This document shows positions 10,741 through 22,059 of a stretch of DNA of 64,000 nucleotides, piece after piece. The first letter of the stretch is position 1. The number at the start of each line of letters is the position of its first letter. Location: positions 248,001-312,000 of the forward strand of contig JAEUWP010000421.1 in assembly GCA_018524725.1 (NCBI GenBank). Reading direction: 5' to 3'. Position numbers and translations under genes: made by a program. The stretch is from Podaxis mareebaensis. Lineage: Eukaryota > Basidiomycota > Agaricomycetes > Agaricales > Agaricaceae. Under the pieces are notes generated by a model. The model was not told where the DNA came from and made no database searches. It worked only from the letters and a program-made list of their open reading frames with translations.

Positions 10741-12022
10741 ATGTCAGCCACAGACGGTCCCATACCACAAATTGATACTTCTCGCCGTGAGCCTCGCGAG
10801 GGTTCACAGGCTGCTGATGAAGACATAGAACAGATAAATGATCTAATTTCTGTTTTGAAGGATAAACGAGGCCGGCTTGAAAAGGCATATAAAAAAGTTT
10901 CGTGAGTCCATGGTCTTGAACCGTTTAAGAAAGCCGACTTAACTTTTTTCAAATGCAGCTCTCCCGATCCCCAGTTGGAGGAGCTGTACAACGAGACCAA
11001 CACCCTTGTTCGAAGCCAGCTCACCCGTGCGGTACGGGAGAGCACGTCGATTGCTGGGGATGGAGCAGCAACATGCCAGAGTGGACTCGCTTTGTACAGT
11101 TTAACAGAGGAGAATCGTGAACAGTTTGTCACAGAAATGAACAAACTGGTTCAGAAATCATACAGCGAAGCAGAAAGGATGGTTCATCAGTTTCGTGAAG
11201 TTCGACGAAAAGCAGTAAAGGTATTACGTCTCTCCATTGGCGTATTCTCTGTAAACTCATCTTTCATAGCTCATCGAAATGCTGAACAACTGGGCCTCAA
11301 GCCATGCCGAAGGTTCATCAATCACTTCTCCAGGTGGAAGTTCAGAGAACGCCACTGCGAACAATGGTACGACGTTTCACTTGGAAGAATAAGACCGATT
11401 AAACTCATTTTTTGAATTTCAGTGGTCCATCTGTTCATGGAAGTATTACAAGAATTATCCCCAAGCATCGGAACAGAGGATCCAACGAACCGTGTTAACA
11501 AGCTAGTGAAGTGGTGGCAAGATACTGTAACAGATCTCAATTACATGTTAAAATCGTTGGCTGTGATGGAACATGGATTCGCAATGCGTCAGCAGGATCT
11601 TAAAACTAAATTGGAAGGGCTTCGAGCACGTTATGAGGGCTACAGGCTTCAGGTGAATATCATATATACCAGTCACTCTTACTAGGCTTTCTGAATTTTT
11701 ACTTGTCTGAACGTAATAGGGAGAGGATGAAGTTTCCGATGGTACCAATCCATCCAATTCATCCGAAGTACCCAGTCCATCCGAAGTACCCAATCCATCT
11801 GAAGTGCCCAATCCATCCGAAGTACCCAATCCATCTGAAGTACCCAATCCATCCGAAGTACCCAATCCATCTGAAGTACCCAATCCATCCGAAGTACCCA
11901 ATCCATCCGAAGTGCCCAATCCGCATCCCGTTACCCCTGTACCGGACCCAGGGTGCAAGTGGTGGAATGATATTCCCAGATTCTGCAGAAGTCTGTTTTG
12001 CTGCTCGCATCCCCAAGTGTGA
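10741..12022 (+). CDS. Hypothetical protein with PNPSEV tandem repeats, 350 aa
   Basis: A five-exon model closes in frame: 10741-10901, 10959-11220, 11270-11366, 11423-11652, 11720-12022, all GT-AG introns of 49-67 nt. The start ATG at 10741 is the first of a long open exon. The first 250 residues are charged and helical, with coiled-coil-like segments (DIEQINDLISVLKDKRGRLE, EMNKLVQKSYSEAERMVHQF, MRQQDLKTKLEGLRARYEGY). The last exon encodes nine copies of SEVPNP (about residues 265-318), then a tail rich in Trp and Cys (GCKWWNDIPRFCRSLFCC). No signal peptide, membrane span or enzyme motif is visible. The product is probably an intracellular scaffold-like protein of unknown role; I do not recognise the family. 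Confidence 0.75.
11762..11923 (+). repeat. Coding minisatellite, nine 18-bp units
   Basis: Nine 18-bp units encode SEVP(N/S)P in frame. The serine codon alternates TCC,TCC,TCT,TCC,TCT,TCC,TCT,TCC,TCC, so the middle part is really a 36-bp dimer repeat. This suggests recent growth by unequal exchange or slippage of a two-unit block. Copy number is likely to vary between strains without breaking the frame. Confidence 0.9.
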
Positions 12023-13315
12023 GGATCGGGTGCTGTGTGGTCGTACGCTGCCATTCTCCACTTCTCCTCACCACCAGCTCCGAGATCTTCCTACCACTTC
12101 GCCACCAGCTTGTCACTATCCCAACATTCCTGCTCCCCTGGATCTCACTTCGTACTATATTTATCTTACTCAGCAGAATCACAATGATCCTGGGATTTTG
12201 CCGCTAGATCCAATGGGTAGGTGACACACTGAGGACCTCGACGGAAACACGAGAACTAGCCAAATCTTTGTATGGCTCTCTTTATTTTACTATTTCTTTT
12301 TATGTTTCGAAGCTCTTTTCTCGATGCTATGATGCTCCATGATCACCCCTACACCCTACCTCCTTCCTCTTAGTCTCATAGCGAAAATGTACCTGCATGA
12401 AGAATGCAATGAATCGCAACCTATCTCCCTCCTGTCTCTCAGTTTGAGTTCCGAACTCTCAAATCGATGTTCTTCACCAACCCCTCGTATACGGAGTGAT
12501 CCACTCATCAGCAATGTCCTGCACCGCTGCTCGGACATCAAAGTACCCCAATCCTCACTCCATCATCCAAAATACAGCACCAGCTACATCTGAACCCTGG
12601 TCCACCTACCGTGTCAAGGCCTGGGGCAGACTGATGCCTAGTGATGCTCGCGCAATCTTTAGGATCAAACAGTTACATCTACAGCAAGCATATAATACAG
12701 CCACGGTAGCATGGCACCAACGGGAACGTGAGGTGGTGTGAAATGAAGGGTATACTGATGTTGATGTTGGAAGATCTACGGTACTATTTAAAGAACATTC
12801 AACGTGCCAGCTAAGCGATCATCATACCAGATGTTTACCCCATCATTTCCAGATTTCTCTTTGTGTCATGTGGTGAGCCGGAGCCTTGCTTTTGCTTGGT
12901 GCTAACCGTGTTCGGCAGAAATAGTAGAGGATCAGATAACAACGCATTGTCTGTGATCGCTTATGTACCTAACATTAAGATATTGCAACCATGGTCATAG
13001 GCACACAATCCCTTCGCGATACAAGCTGGTCTATACGGACAATATTATTACGCCGGGAGTCGCATAAACATCTCTAAGAAAAATCCGCAATACCCTTTTT
13101 CATTTCGCTGATAGTTCGCATCTTATTCGACTCCCTGTCACCAAGGCACCCATTACTATGTGATTCATTCATTTTCATGACAGAAGTTTTTATGGACGTG
13201 GGAGCTCATTGGCGACGCCAAGGCCCAGCCTGATATAAAATGGGGACGGGATGAATGCCTCCCATTAATATATATAAGGGGAGCAGGGAACGGCGTGACG
13301 TTGCCCAAAGTTAAT
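12023..13315. other. Intergenic; promoter of the first GST at its right end
   Basis: No gene recognised. A TATA-like run (TATATATAAGG, about 13268-13278) lies about 40-50 nt upstream of the first GST start codon. Short open frames near 12339-12741 have no support. Confidence 0.45.
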
Positions 13316-14126
13316 ATGATTACCCTCTACGACGTTTCTTCCAAAGACCCCGACGGGTCGACTTGGTCACCAAATACATGGAAAGCGAGGTTCTGACTCT
13401 TCTCAGTTGCTGCTCTTGATCACCTGCTCATACAAAATTAGATATGTCCTTGGGTTCAAAGGCATTCCATACAACCTTATTGCTGTCGAATACTGCGACA
13501 TCGAACATACACTCAAGGAAGCTGGGATAGCGCCATCGGGCAAGCGAAAGGATGGCACAGACCTTTACACCGTTCCCTCCATTATCGACTCCAACACCGG
13601 AGCCAAGGTGTCAGACTCAATCAAGATCGCATTATACCTCGAAGAAGCGTACCCAGACGCACCTAGGATTTTCCCACACAATACTTTGGCGCTTCAACAG
13701 GCATTCTTCACGCATTTTAATTCTTCCATCGCGCCAATCTGGAATACAATTTTGCCCAGAATCCCAGGAATCTTGGATGGCAGAGCAAGAGCATGGTACA
13801 TTGATTTACGGTCGAGGACATTGGGAAAGCCGTTGGAACAGGTTGACCCGGTTGGCAAAGAGCGTGAAGAGCTGTTCAATAAGATGAAAGAGGTCTTTAC
13901 TACGTTTAGCGGCTTCTATCAGAATAATGGGGGCGGACAGTTCATTATGGGTGACACTCCAGGGTTCGCCGACCTGATGATTGCGGGAGTGATCCAAGGG
14001 CTGAAGGTATGGGGTGAAGATAGTGACGAGTGGAAGGACTTTACAACTTGGGACGGGGGAAGGTGGATCCAACTGTTAAAGGCACTGGAGAAATACGAGG
14101 GGAACGGAAAGGGAGAAACCAATTGA
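13316..14126 (+). CDS. Glutathione S-transferase, FuA/etherase-like, copy 1
   Basis: Predicted to conjugate or bind small hydrophobic compounds with glutathione in the cytosol. Exon 1 (13316-13389) encodes MITLYDVSSKDPDGSTWSPN..., with the serine of the TWSPN motif in the catalytic position known for fungal FuA GSTs. A 52-nt intron splits the Arg codon after WKA, and exon 2 is 13442-14126, giving 252 residues. The thioredoxin-fold half has the cis-proline region YTVPSII and the glutathione-contact motif DSIKIALYLEE; the helical half has the fold-nucleating GDTPGFADLM. This is the most divergent of the six copies: it carries a GSTW insertion before the active site and a Gly/Asn-rich loop (YQNNGGGQF). 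It may be the oldest member or have a different substrate. Confidence 0.9.
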
Positions 14127-15169
14127 CATCTTCCATTAATAATTGTCAGAGAAGGAACTTCGAGCAGCTTTCTGTATGGTGTATACCAATGGTGTTTGTT
14201 CCTCGCCAGATTCTCATTCACAAGGTGGGCGTATCTCTGGCTCGATGTACTAGGGATGGTCAACAGCGACCGCAGTATAAATATCGACTGCTTACTTACA
14301 GGAGGGAAGGGGGTCATCTCAGATCCCATCAATGGCTCCAACGTCATGATTATCCTTCAGCCACTCCTTCCGTGTGAATACATGGTACCTGAATACCTAC
14401 GTGGAAGCGGTTTCCCTATATTGCCAGAATCGCAGAGGGGGGGGGTAATTTCGGGTAACGATATCTCCCAATGAAACCAACTCGACGAATTCTTTGATCA
14501 CCAGTAAGGATCCTTGTAGTGGCGAGTTGGGTGTCGCGACGCGAAACAGTTAGTGCGACCAGTATCATTGGGAAGCATGTGGCAATTGGACGTTGAGGAA
14601 CGAAGGATTAATAGAGTCAAGGAGAACATGGCCAGTGGCGTAGAGTATTCTGAGGCCTGCCGGAGCGTTGATCCAAGAATCAGTGGGCCGTCAAAGGCTA
14701 GATTATTAAGGAGGATTGCCTAGATGAATACCCGGGATTGGTGAGTGTTCTCGGTGCATACCTAGTGCTTGCTTTGTTCACCTACCGCGCAGCTAGGGTT
14801 CGTTGCATAAAACAATGCTTTTAACTCGCATTGTATGTAACTCCTGGCGCAGCTAAAAATAATGTGTCAACACGCAAATTTGCAACCTGCGGAGAGATAT
14901 TCCCTGGAGACATGCAAGCAGGTGGGAAAGCGGCAACGGACGCGAAACCCTCAAATTTATCAAAAGGCGAGAGTAAAAATCTGGTAATACGCTTGGTAAT
15001 ACAAAAGGAACGATCTAAGTCGGACATCGCTGGTCGCGAACTGGGGCTGATCGATGATCGATGATCAATGGATTAATCAGAAGATTGGCAACACCATCAA
15101 CTTGGGCAGGTATGTAAGTATTTGTGACGGTTAAGATGTGCATCTGTACACCTTCGCATACTGACGATC
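14127..15169. other. Intergenic between GST copies 1 and 2
   Basis: No gene or element boundary recognised. It includes a run of nine G near 14436-14445 and a GATCGATGATCGATGATCA direct repeat around 15049-15068. Confidence 0.45.
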
Positions 15170-15970
15170 ATGATCACGTTCTACGACCTTGCAGCGAAGG
15201 ACCCAATCAAGACGTGGTCTCCGAACCCTTGGAAAACGAGGTAAGTACAAGGTGCTGCCAACAATAATAACGTTAGATTGGCCTTCCTCATTAGATATGT
15301 CCTGAACTACAAGAAGCTCCCTTACAAAACTATCTACTCTGAGTTTCCCGATCTCGAGGCTGTCACCAAAGGGGCTGGCATTCCACCGAACGGGACAAAG
15401 CTAGACGGTGTCACCCCATACTACACGTGCCCCGCAATTACCGACGACGCGACCGGCGTTGCCCTCCCCGATTCATACAAAATCGCTGAATACCTCGACA
15501 AAGCATACCCGGACACTCCTAAAGTCATTCCCCCTGGCTCAGAGGCATTGCAAGCGGCATTCTATGACCAGTTCCATCAAGTGGTCACCGACCTTCTCCC
15601 AATATTCGTACCCAGAGTCCCTGCAATTCTGAGCGAGCGAAGCGTCGAGTATTATGTCCGTGCGCGTTTTGCGCGTTTCGGAAAACCGTTGGATCAGCTG
15701 GAACCTGTAGGAGAGGAGCGCGCAAAGGCATGGGAGAAGATTAAGGCATCTCTCGGTCGGATTGACACGTGGTTGAGCAAGAGTTCAGGCCCGTTCTTCA
15801 TGGGAGATACGGTGACTTTTGCCGACTTTGTGGTTGCTAGTCTGTTCCAGGGGCTGAGGATTGTACTTGGGGAGAGCAGTGAGGAGTGGAAGGATATTGA
15901 GCGATGGCACAATGGGAGATGGATAAATTTATTGAAGAACTTGGAGCAGTTTGCGAGTGTCGAGAATTAG
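15170..15970 (+). CDS. Glutathione S-transferase, FuA/etherase-like, copy 2
   Basis: Exons 15170-15240 and 15295-15970 give 248 residues. The intron (54 nt, GTAAGT donor) interrupts the Arg codon after KTWSPNPWKT in phase 2, exactly as in the other copies. The catalytic-type serine is present in TWSPN. The cis-proline region is YTCPAIT, the glutathione-binding DS motif is LPDSYKIAEYL, and the C-terminal helical domain carries GDTVTFADFV. It differs from the later copies by Ser-Glu-Arg in place of the Asn-Pro-Pro before the segment YYVRARFARFGKPLDQ, which lines the hydrophobic pocket in relatives, so substrate preference may differ. Same strand as its neighbours, with its own upstream region and no shared promoter block seen. 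Confidence 0.92.
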
Positions 15971-16601
15971 ACTATACCGCATTTGTTTGATTGGGGAATC
16001 GACAAAGGAATGGCATTAGAGTCGAAGGTTGTCGTACGGGCATATGCGCCGGGCGCACGCTTCAATTCCTCAGAGTTTCCCTTTTTGCGAGTCGCTCACC
16101 GAGCGAAGGAATCCTCCAACGAATGTTAGAAGCATCCATGCGCGTGATTCAGGTGGAGCCCTTTCACGAGGCAAACTTTAGGTGCTTCGAACGAAGCTGT
16201 GATCTGTATTCTACTTCCCTTATTTGCAGATGGGAAACGTCTTTAGTGCTCTCTATTGTACCGCATGCCAGTCAGCGAGTGCACCAATGGATTGGTTTTG
16301 AGTGCTTTCTGCTGTATCAGAGAGAATATTATGGAACACTCCGAAGAATCATATGTACAACATCGTTCGTTATGTTTGGGACCGTGCACTTCGGAGATCT
16401 CGTCGAGAACCTTATTGCTGACTAGGTGGGAACGACGGACCATTATGACGGAAAGCATCATATTTATTGATTTCTAAGATACTTACTCAGCTGACATCAG
16501 TATTCGGTGATTTCGTCTAGATAAAAGGCAAAAGTTATGATACAAAAGGCCCTCCTCTACGTCCTCTTGACGACCAAGCACCACTCGAATTGTGTCAAGC
16601 C
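15971..16601. other. Intergenic between GST copies 2 and 3
   Basis: No gene recognised. A plus-strand open frame (15991-16425) is Cys-rich, without motifs, and is not supported by any paralogue. Confidence 0.45.
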
Positions 16602-17409
16602 ATGATCACCTTTTATGACCTCGCTGCAAAGGAACCAGTCAAAACCTGGAGCGTTAACGTGTGGAAAGCTCGGTAAGGGTAGAGATCCCCAGTACGCTCA
16701 GGCAGTTCTTTGTTGAAGTGAAATCTTCGTTAGATACGTCTTGAACTTCAAGGGGCTTCCATACAAGTCTATCTATTTCGAGTACCCGGATCTCGAACCT
16801 GCGTCCAAAAAGGCCGGCATCCCCAATAACGGCTACAAAGCAGACGGAAGGCCGCACTACACGTCCCCTGCCATCGTCGACGACAGCACCGGGAGTGCCA
16901 TCACCGATTCCTACAAGATTGCAGAGTATCTTGACAAAACCTACCCTACAACTCCAAAGGCCTTCCCGCCCGGATCTGAAGCACTACAAGCAGCTTTCTA
17001 TACGCAGTTCAACCAACTCGCTGGGCCCATCTTGCCGTTGATATTGCCCAAGATCCAGAGGGAACTGTTGAACCCACCGAGCGCCGAGTTTTATTATCAT
17101 GCGCGGTCTATCAACTTTGGTAAACCGCTGGAGCAGGTGGAGCCTGTGGGAGAGGAACGGGTCAAGGCTTGGGCAAATGCGAAAGCGGTGTTTGATACGG
17201 TGAATGGTTGGTTAAGTAAGAGGACTGGCCCGTACTTTATGGGGGAATCGCCCACGTTTGCGGATTTTGTGGTTGCTAGCATGCTTCAGATGATCAAGAT
17301 CACATTCGGAGAGGATAGTGAGGAGTGGAAGGACATTGCGACATGGAATGACGGGAGATGGGTGACTCTGTTGAAGGATTTGGATCAGTATGCGAGCGTC
17401 GAGAATTAG
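16602..17409 (+). CDS. Glutathione S-transferase, FuA/etherase-like, copy 3
   Basis: Exons 16602-16672 and 16734-17409, with a 61-nt intron in the same Arg codon, encode 248 residues. The start MITFYDLAAKEPVKTWSVN keeps the serine but changes the usual Pro or Leu after it to Val. The cis-proline region is YTSPAIV, the DS motif is ITDSYKIAEYL, and the C-terminal domain begins LNPPSAEFYYHARSINFG and includes GESPTFADFV in place of the more common GDT. All are within the normal range of the family, so the enzyme is probably active. Its 3' flank contains the word GCCGTGTCCAGGATGA (about 17552-17567), related to a word in the flank of copy 5, a footprint of tandem duplication. Confidence 0.92.
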
Positions 17410-18253
17410 TCTCTAGGTGTACATTGGATCGACCCATGTATCATAAGATTGGCGAGCAAGTCATCTCTTGGCTGGAGAATGATCAGACGGGAAGATCCAA
17501 AAAAGGTTGTAAACACATGAACTTGAACAACTTCCGAAATAGGCGCATCCGCCGTGTCCAGGATGACTAAATCTTGTCTGATCCAAGTGAGTGCCAAATT
17601 AGATCTAGCTATACAGACCGTAGCAATAGGTCCCGATAAATCAAATGACCATGGCGGAGCTGACTACCTCATGTACCCGTCTCCCATCTATGGCCACTTG
17701 GATTGATGAAGTACAATGCAAAGGGGTCTAGCAATTATGAAGGGACGCAGAGATGAAGTACGATGAAGGATTGGAGCAGTGCTGCAGGCTAACGAGGCCT
17801 CTTCATTCCATAGTGCCTACGCTATGACAATTGTATATAGACTTGTCTGATTCTGTATGATAACAATGCTAGCTCCTAGTGATCGGAAAGGGTAGCCTCC
17901 TTCTCGATGGAAGGCTTAGGACCGGGACTAGTTCGAAGATCCGATTTGAACAATGGCTCGTCTGGCAGACAAGGCATAGCCCATTTTTCATAGCTTAGAA
18001 TTCACAGCTAGTCGTCCAGATACCATGGATGGTCGGTCATCCATTAACCAGTAGTGGAGTAACAACCCCATTCGACACAGTTCGCAACAAGCGTATGGTT
18101 ACAGCAGGTGCTGAGTGGCTAGACTATCCATGGTGTCCTCTTCTGCTGGATGAGTACCTCAGGTCAAGCGGGTACTTATATATCCAGTCTACTGAGTCGA
18201 AACACGACCCAAATACCTTTCCACCCCCGCACATCAACAGACTATTCACTATC
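17410..18253. other. Intergenic between GST copies 3 and 4
   Basis: No gene. The right part (from about 18045) is the conserved promoter block listed separately. Confidence 0.5.
18060..18190 (+). promoter_or_regulatory. Conserved promoter block of GST copy 4
   Basis: CCCCATTCGACA (18066-18077), then GGTGTCCTC, a GGATGA.TACCTCAGGTCA segment, and TATATA at 18177-18182 followed by TCCAG. The same order of words is found upstream of copies 5 and 6, with the TATA box 71-77 nt before the ATG in all three. Confidence 0.65.
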
Positions 18254-19054
18254 ATGATCACGCTATACGATCTCGCTGCGAAAGAGCCTATTAGGACCTG
18301 GTCTCCCCATCCATGGAAGGTCAGGTCAGCACCAATTTAGAGATCGGAGGGGCGTATAAATGATCCGAGTACAATTATTAGATACGTGCTCAATATGAAG
18401 GGACTTCCATACAAGACCCTCTACTTTGACTATCCAAACCTTGAGGGTGCATCGAAGGCGGCCGGTATTCCACCTTCCGGGATCAAGCCAGACGGAAAGC
18501 CTCTTTTTACGGCTCCTGCCATCACTGACGACGCGACGGGGGCCGCCCTTCCAGATTCGTACAAAATCGCTGAATACCTTGATCAAACGTATCCCGACAC
18601 CCTCAAGGCTTTCCCACCTGGCACGGAAGCATTGCAAGCTGCATTTTACGACAACTTCAATGTGTTAACCAGTCCTGTTTGGCCGTTGGTGCTACCGAAG
18701 ATTCCTGCAATCTTGAACCCGCCAGCTGCTGAATATTTCTACCGTACTCGCTCAGAGTACTTTGGGAAACCGCTGGATCAATTAGCACCTGTAGGGGAAG
18801 AACGTGCAGAGGCTTGGGCTAAGTTGAGAGCGGGATTTGATACGATGAATGGGTGGTTCAACAAGAGCTCGGGACCCTATTTCATGGGAGACATGACCTC
18901 GTTTGCGGATTTCGTTGTTGCTGGTTGGCTTCGTGCGATGAAGATTTGCTTTGGAGAGGATAGCGCGGAATGGAAGGACATTGAGACTTGGGATAACGGG
19001 CGATGGGTGACCTTGTTGAAAGATTTGGAGCAGTACGCGAGCGTCGATAATTAG
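18254..19054 (+). CDS. Glutathione S-transferase, FuA/etherase-like, copy 4
   Basis: Exons 18254-18324 and 18382-19054 encode 247 residues. The intron is 57 nt in the shared phase-2 position (donor AG/GTCAGC). The active-site segment is RTWSPHPWKVR with His in place of the usual Asn after SP. In the relatives an Asn near this position contributes to the glutathione pocket, so kinetics may be altered. The cis-proline region is FTAPAIT, the DS motif LPDSYKIAEYL, and the helical domain has LNPPAAEYFYRTRSEYFGKP and GDMTSFADFV. Highly similar to copies 5 and 6, with which it shares both upstream and downstream flanking sequence, so these three are the youngest duplicates. Confidence 0.92.
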
Positions 19055-19751
19055 TATTTGTGTTTATTAGGTTGAGCTGTATTTGGAGATGACGCGAAAC
19101 GATGAGGTTTCATTTCTATTTTTACCGTTCCGATTGATTTCTCTAGTCATGGCTCTACAGTTTGTTTCTTTTTTCTCTTCCATAGCAGACCAAATCATCG
19201 GGCGGCTGAACTCGGTTGTCCACGTACATTCGTAACGCTTAGTGTACGTTCTAATAAGCTGGCATCATATGGATTAGTGAGCGGCTTGCTCGTTGTTTCA
19301 GGAAGCCGCCGGATTGGTGATGAAGAACATAAGGGCATTACATGAACAGAATTCAAAAGAACTGCGGCATCAACACATCAACTATTTCCAAGATGATTCC
19401 TGCCAAGTTTAGAGTATTTTGAGTTGATCATTGCCGCAGCCGCAGTCTCTTAAGACGTACATCAAGTTCTGTTGAGAAACAGGGACGAAGGTGCTTTTGT
19501 AAACGTCTTAAGTATCGGACTATTCTAGAGTACCATACATGTCATTGGCTAGAGAGGGGCTCAGCAGCCCCATTCGACAGATACTTAGTAACGAGAGTGT
19601 GTCCGCAGCAGGCATTGAGATATTGGGTTGTTCACGACGTCCTTGCCCCTTGGGTGAAAACTCAGGTCAGGCAGGTATATATCCAACGTAGGTTCTGAGT
19701 TGAAGAAGCACCTTTCTATTCTTGCGCCCAAACAGACATATCTACACGACC
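19055..19751. other. Intergenic between GST copies 4 and 5 (duplicated)
   Basis: No gene. The sequence GAAGCCGCCGGATTGGTGAT and following (about 19302-19450) is similar to the flank after copy 5 (about 20628-20790), so whole gene-plus-spacer units were duplicated. Confidence 0.6.
19562..19690 (+). promoter_or_regulatory. Conserved promoter block of GST copy 5
   Basis: CCCCATTCGACAGATACTTA at 19568-19587, then GGGTGAAAACTCAGGTCAGG and TATATA at 19676-19681 followed by TCCAA. Matches the blocks of copies 4 and 6 in order and spacing. Confidence 0.7.
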
Positions 19752-20555
19752 ATGATCACGTTCTATGATCTCGCTGCGAAGGAACCTGTCAAAACCTGGT
19801 CTCTGAATCCATGGAAGACCCGGTTCGCACCCGACCACAACGCGGTGGGGATCTGAACCAACCTGAACTCGGTTATTAGATATGTACTCAATCTGAAGAA
19901 ACTTCCTTACAAGACCCTCTACTACGACTATCCGGACCTTGAAGCCGCGTCGAAAGCGGCCGGTATTCCCCCTAACGGAACTAAGCCAGACGGAAAACCG
20001 TTATATACATCTCCCGCCATCACGGACGACGCGACAGGAGCCGCCCTTGCGGATTCGTACAAGATCGCCGAATACCTCGATAAAAAATATCCTGACACGC
20101 CCAAGGCGTTCCCGCTTGGCTCGGAAGCGTTGCAAGCCGCATTCTACGATGCCTTCAATGAGTTGGCCATTGGACCGGTTTTGCCATTCGCTTTACCGAA
20201 GGTCCCTGCGATCTTGAACCCGCCAGCGGCTGAGTATTTCTACCGTACTCGCTCAGAGTGGCTTGGCAAACCGCTGGAGCAGCTAGAACCTGTCGGGGAG
20301 GAACGCGTGGAGGCATGGGCCAAGCTGAGGGCGGCATTTGATAAACTGGATGCATGGTTCAGCAAAAGTTCGGGACCTTATTTCATGGGAGATACGGTCT
20401 CGTTTGCGGATTTCATCGTTGCTAGTTGGTTTAAAGGATTGAGGATTGTCTGTGGAGAGGAAAGCGAGGAGTGGAAGGATGTTCAAACTTGGAATAATGG
20501 ACGATGGGTGATCTTGTTGAAAGATGTAGAGCAGTACGCGAGCGTCGAGAATTAG
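19752..20555 (+). CDS. Glutathione S-transferase, FuA/etherase-like, copy 5
   Basis: Exons 19752-19822 and 19880-20555 encode 248 residues; the intron (57 nt, donor CG/GTTCGC) sits in the same Arg codon. No stop interrupts the second exon although it lacks Met codons for its first 80 codons. The active-site segment is KTWSLNPWKTR with the serine intact, the cis-proline region YTSPAIT, the DS motif LADSYKIAEYLDKK and the helical-domain motif GDTVSFADFI. It is close to copy 6 in the first 60 residues of exon 2 (EAASKAAGIPPNGTKPDGKP is shared), then diverges in the pocket segment FNELAIGPVLPFALPKVPAI, consistent with duplication followed by divergence at the substrate site. Confidence 0.92.
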
Positions 20556-21085
20556 TGTTATTAAGTTGAGCTGGGCTTGTATTACTGTATCATATGAATT
20601 GATGAACGGTTTATTCGTCATTTGGGGAAGTCGCTGGATGGGTGATGGAGAACCATAAGGGCACTGCATGAAACATCAACTCGAACGACCGCGGCACAAT
20701 GCATCAACCGTGTCCAGGACGATTAATGATTCCTGCCGAGTTGACGAGTAGCTAAATTTGAGTTGATCGTTGCTGCATGAATGAGAGCCGTAGGCGCGCC
20801 TAATAAGGACATCGAATTCTGGTGTGAGAGATAGGGGCGGCCATGCTGATAAAGATCTTATCGAACTTGTATATCATTGGCTGGGAGGAGGTTCAGTAAC
20901 CCCATTTGATAGTTACTTAGTAAAGATATTAGGGCCAAGGCAGGCAATGAGTCATTGGATTATTCATGGTGTCCTCGCCCACTGGATGAAAACCTCAGGC
21001 CAGGCAGGTATAAATCCAGCCGAGGTTGTGAGTCGAAAAACGTACCTCCCTATTCCTGCGCCCAAGCTGAAATATCTGCACCACC
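20556..21085. other. Intergenic between GST copies 5 and 6 (duplicated)
   Basis: No gene. It carries the copy-5 downstream block related to the flank of copy 4, then the promoter block of copy 6. Confidence 0.6.
20894..21020 (+). promoter_or_regulatory. Conserved promoter block of GST copy 6
   Basis: CCCCATTTGATAGTTACTTA starting at 20900, then GGTGTCCTCGCCCACTGGAT, GAAAACCTCAGGCCAGG and TATAAA at 21009-21014 followed by TCCAG, 72 nt from the A of TATAAA's first T to the region of the ATG at 21086. Confidence 0.7.
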
Positions 21086-21892
21086 ATGATTACATTCTAT
21101 GATCTCGCTGCAAAAGAACCTATCAAAACCTTCTCTCTAAATCCATGGAAGACCCGGTAAGAACCCAGTTAACGATGGGGGGAAGGGATCTGAACTAACC
21201 TGAACACGGCTATTAGATACGTACTCAATCTGAAGAAGCTTCCGTACAAGACTCGCTACATCGAATATCCAGATGTTGAAGCCGCGTCGAAAGCGGCCGG
21301 TATTCCCCCTAACGGAACCAAGCCAGACGGAAAGCCGTTGTATACATCCCCCGCCATTACTGACGACGCGACGGGGGCCGCCCTGACCGATTCGTACAAG
21401 ATCGCCGAATACCTTGATAAAACGTATCCTGATACGCCCAAGGCATTTCCACCTGGCTCGGAAGCACTGCAAGCAGCGTTCTACGATACCTTCCATGATG
21501 CGGCCGTTGGTGCCGCTTTGAAGCTGATTCTACCAAAAGTCCCTTCGATCTTGAACCCGCCAGCTGCCGAATATTTCTACCGTACTCGCACAGAGTACTT
21601 TGGAAAGCCACTGGAGCAGCTAGAACCCGTCGGAGAGGAGCGTACGGAGGCATGGGCCAAACTGAAGGCGATGTTTGACAAGGCGAACGGATGGTTCAGC
21701 AAGAGTTCAGGTCCCTATTTCATGGGTGACACGGTCTCATTTGCGGATTTCGTCGTCGGCGGTTGGCTTCAATCACTGAAGATTTGTTTCGGAGAGGATA
21801 GCACGGAATGGAGGGACATTGCGACCTGGAATAATGGGCGATGGGCAGCTTTGTTGAAGGATTTGGACAAGTATGCTAGCGAAGAGAATTAG
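21086..21892 (+). CDS. Glutathione S-transferase, FuA/etherase-like, copy 6
   Basis: Exons 21086-21156 and 21217-21892 encode 248 residues, with a 60-nt intron (GTAAGA donor) in the shared position. The active-site segment reads KTFSLNPWKTR: the Trp that precedes the catalytic-type serine in the other five copies is Phe here, while the serine remains. The cis-proline region is YTSPAIT, the DS motif LTDSYKIAEYL and the helical-domain motif GDTVSFADFV. The C-terminal end is DKYASEEN instead of the QYASVEN common to the others. Probably an active cytosolic GST; the aromatic exchange beside the active site may tune it. It closes the array; the kinesin gene starts 273 nt downstream. Confidence 0.92.
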
Positions 21893-22059
21893 GCACATTA
21901 TAGAGACTCGTTGTGTACTTGGTTGTTGTGGCAGTTGTAGCAGGTTGTAAGTGGCACTCGAATGTCACGTTGGACTCTTCCGAATTAGCTCGCTTCCCAA
22001 AGGGTTGTGAACCTGCGACGGAACAGAAGTCAGTGTCGGAGGCTGTCAGAACCCCCACC

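Noticed and set aside
15991..16425. 144-codon open frame between GST copies 2 and 3
   Set aside because: Cys/Arg/Ser-rich, no match to the GST units or other genes, no support from the neighbouring spacers.
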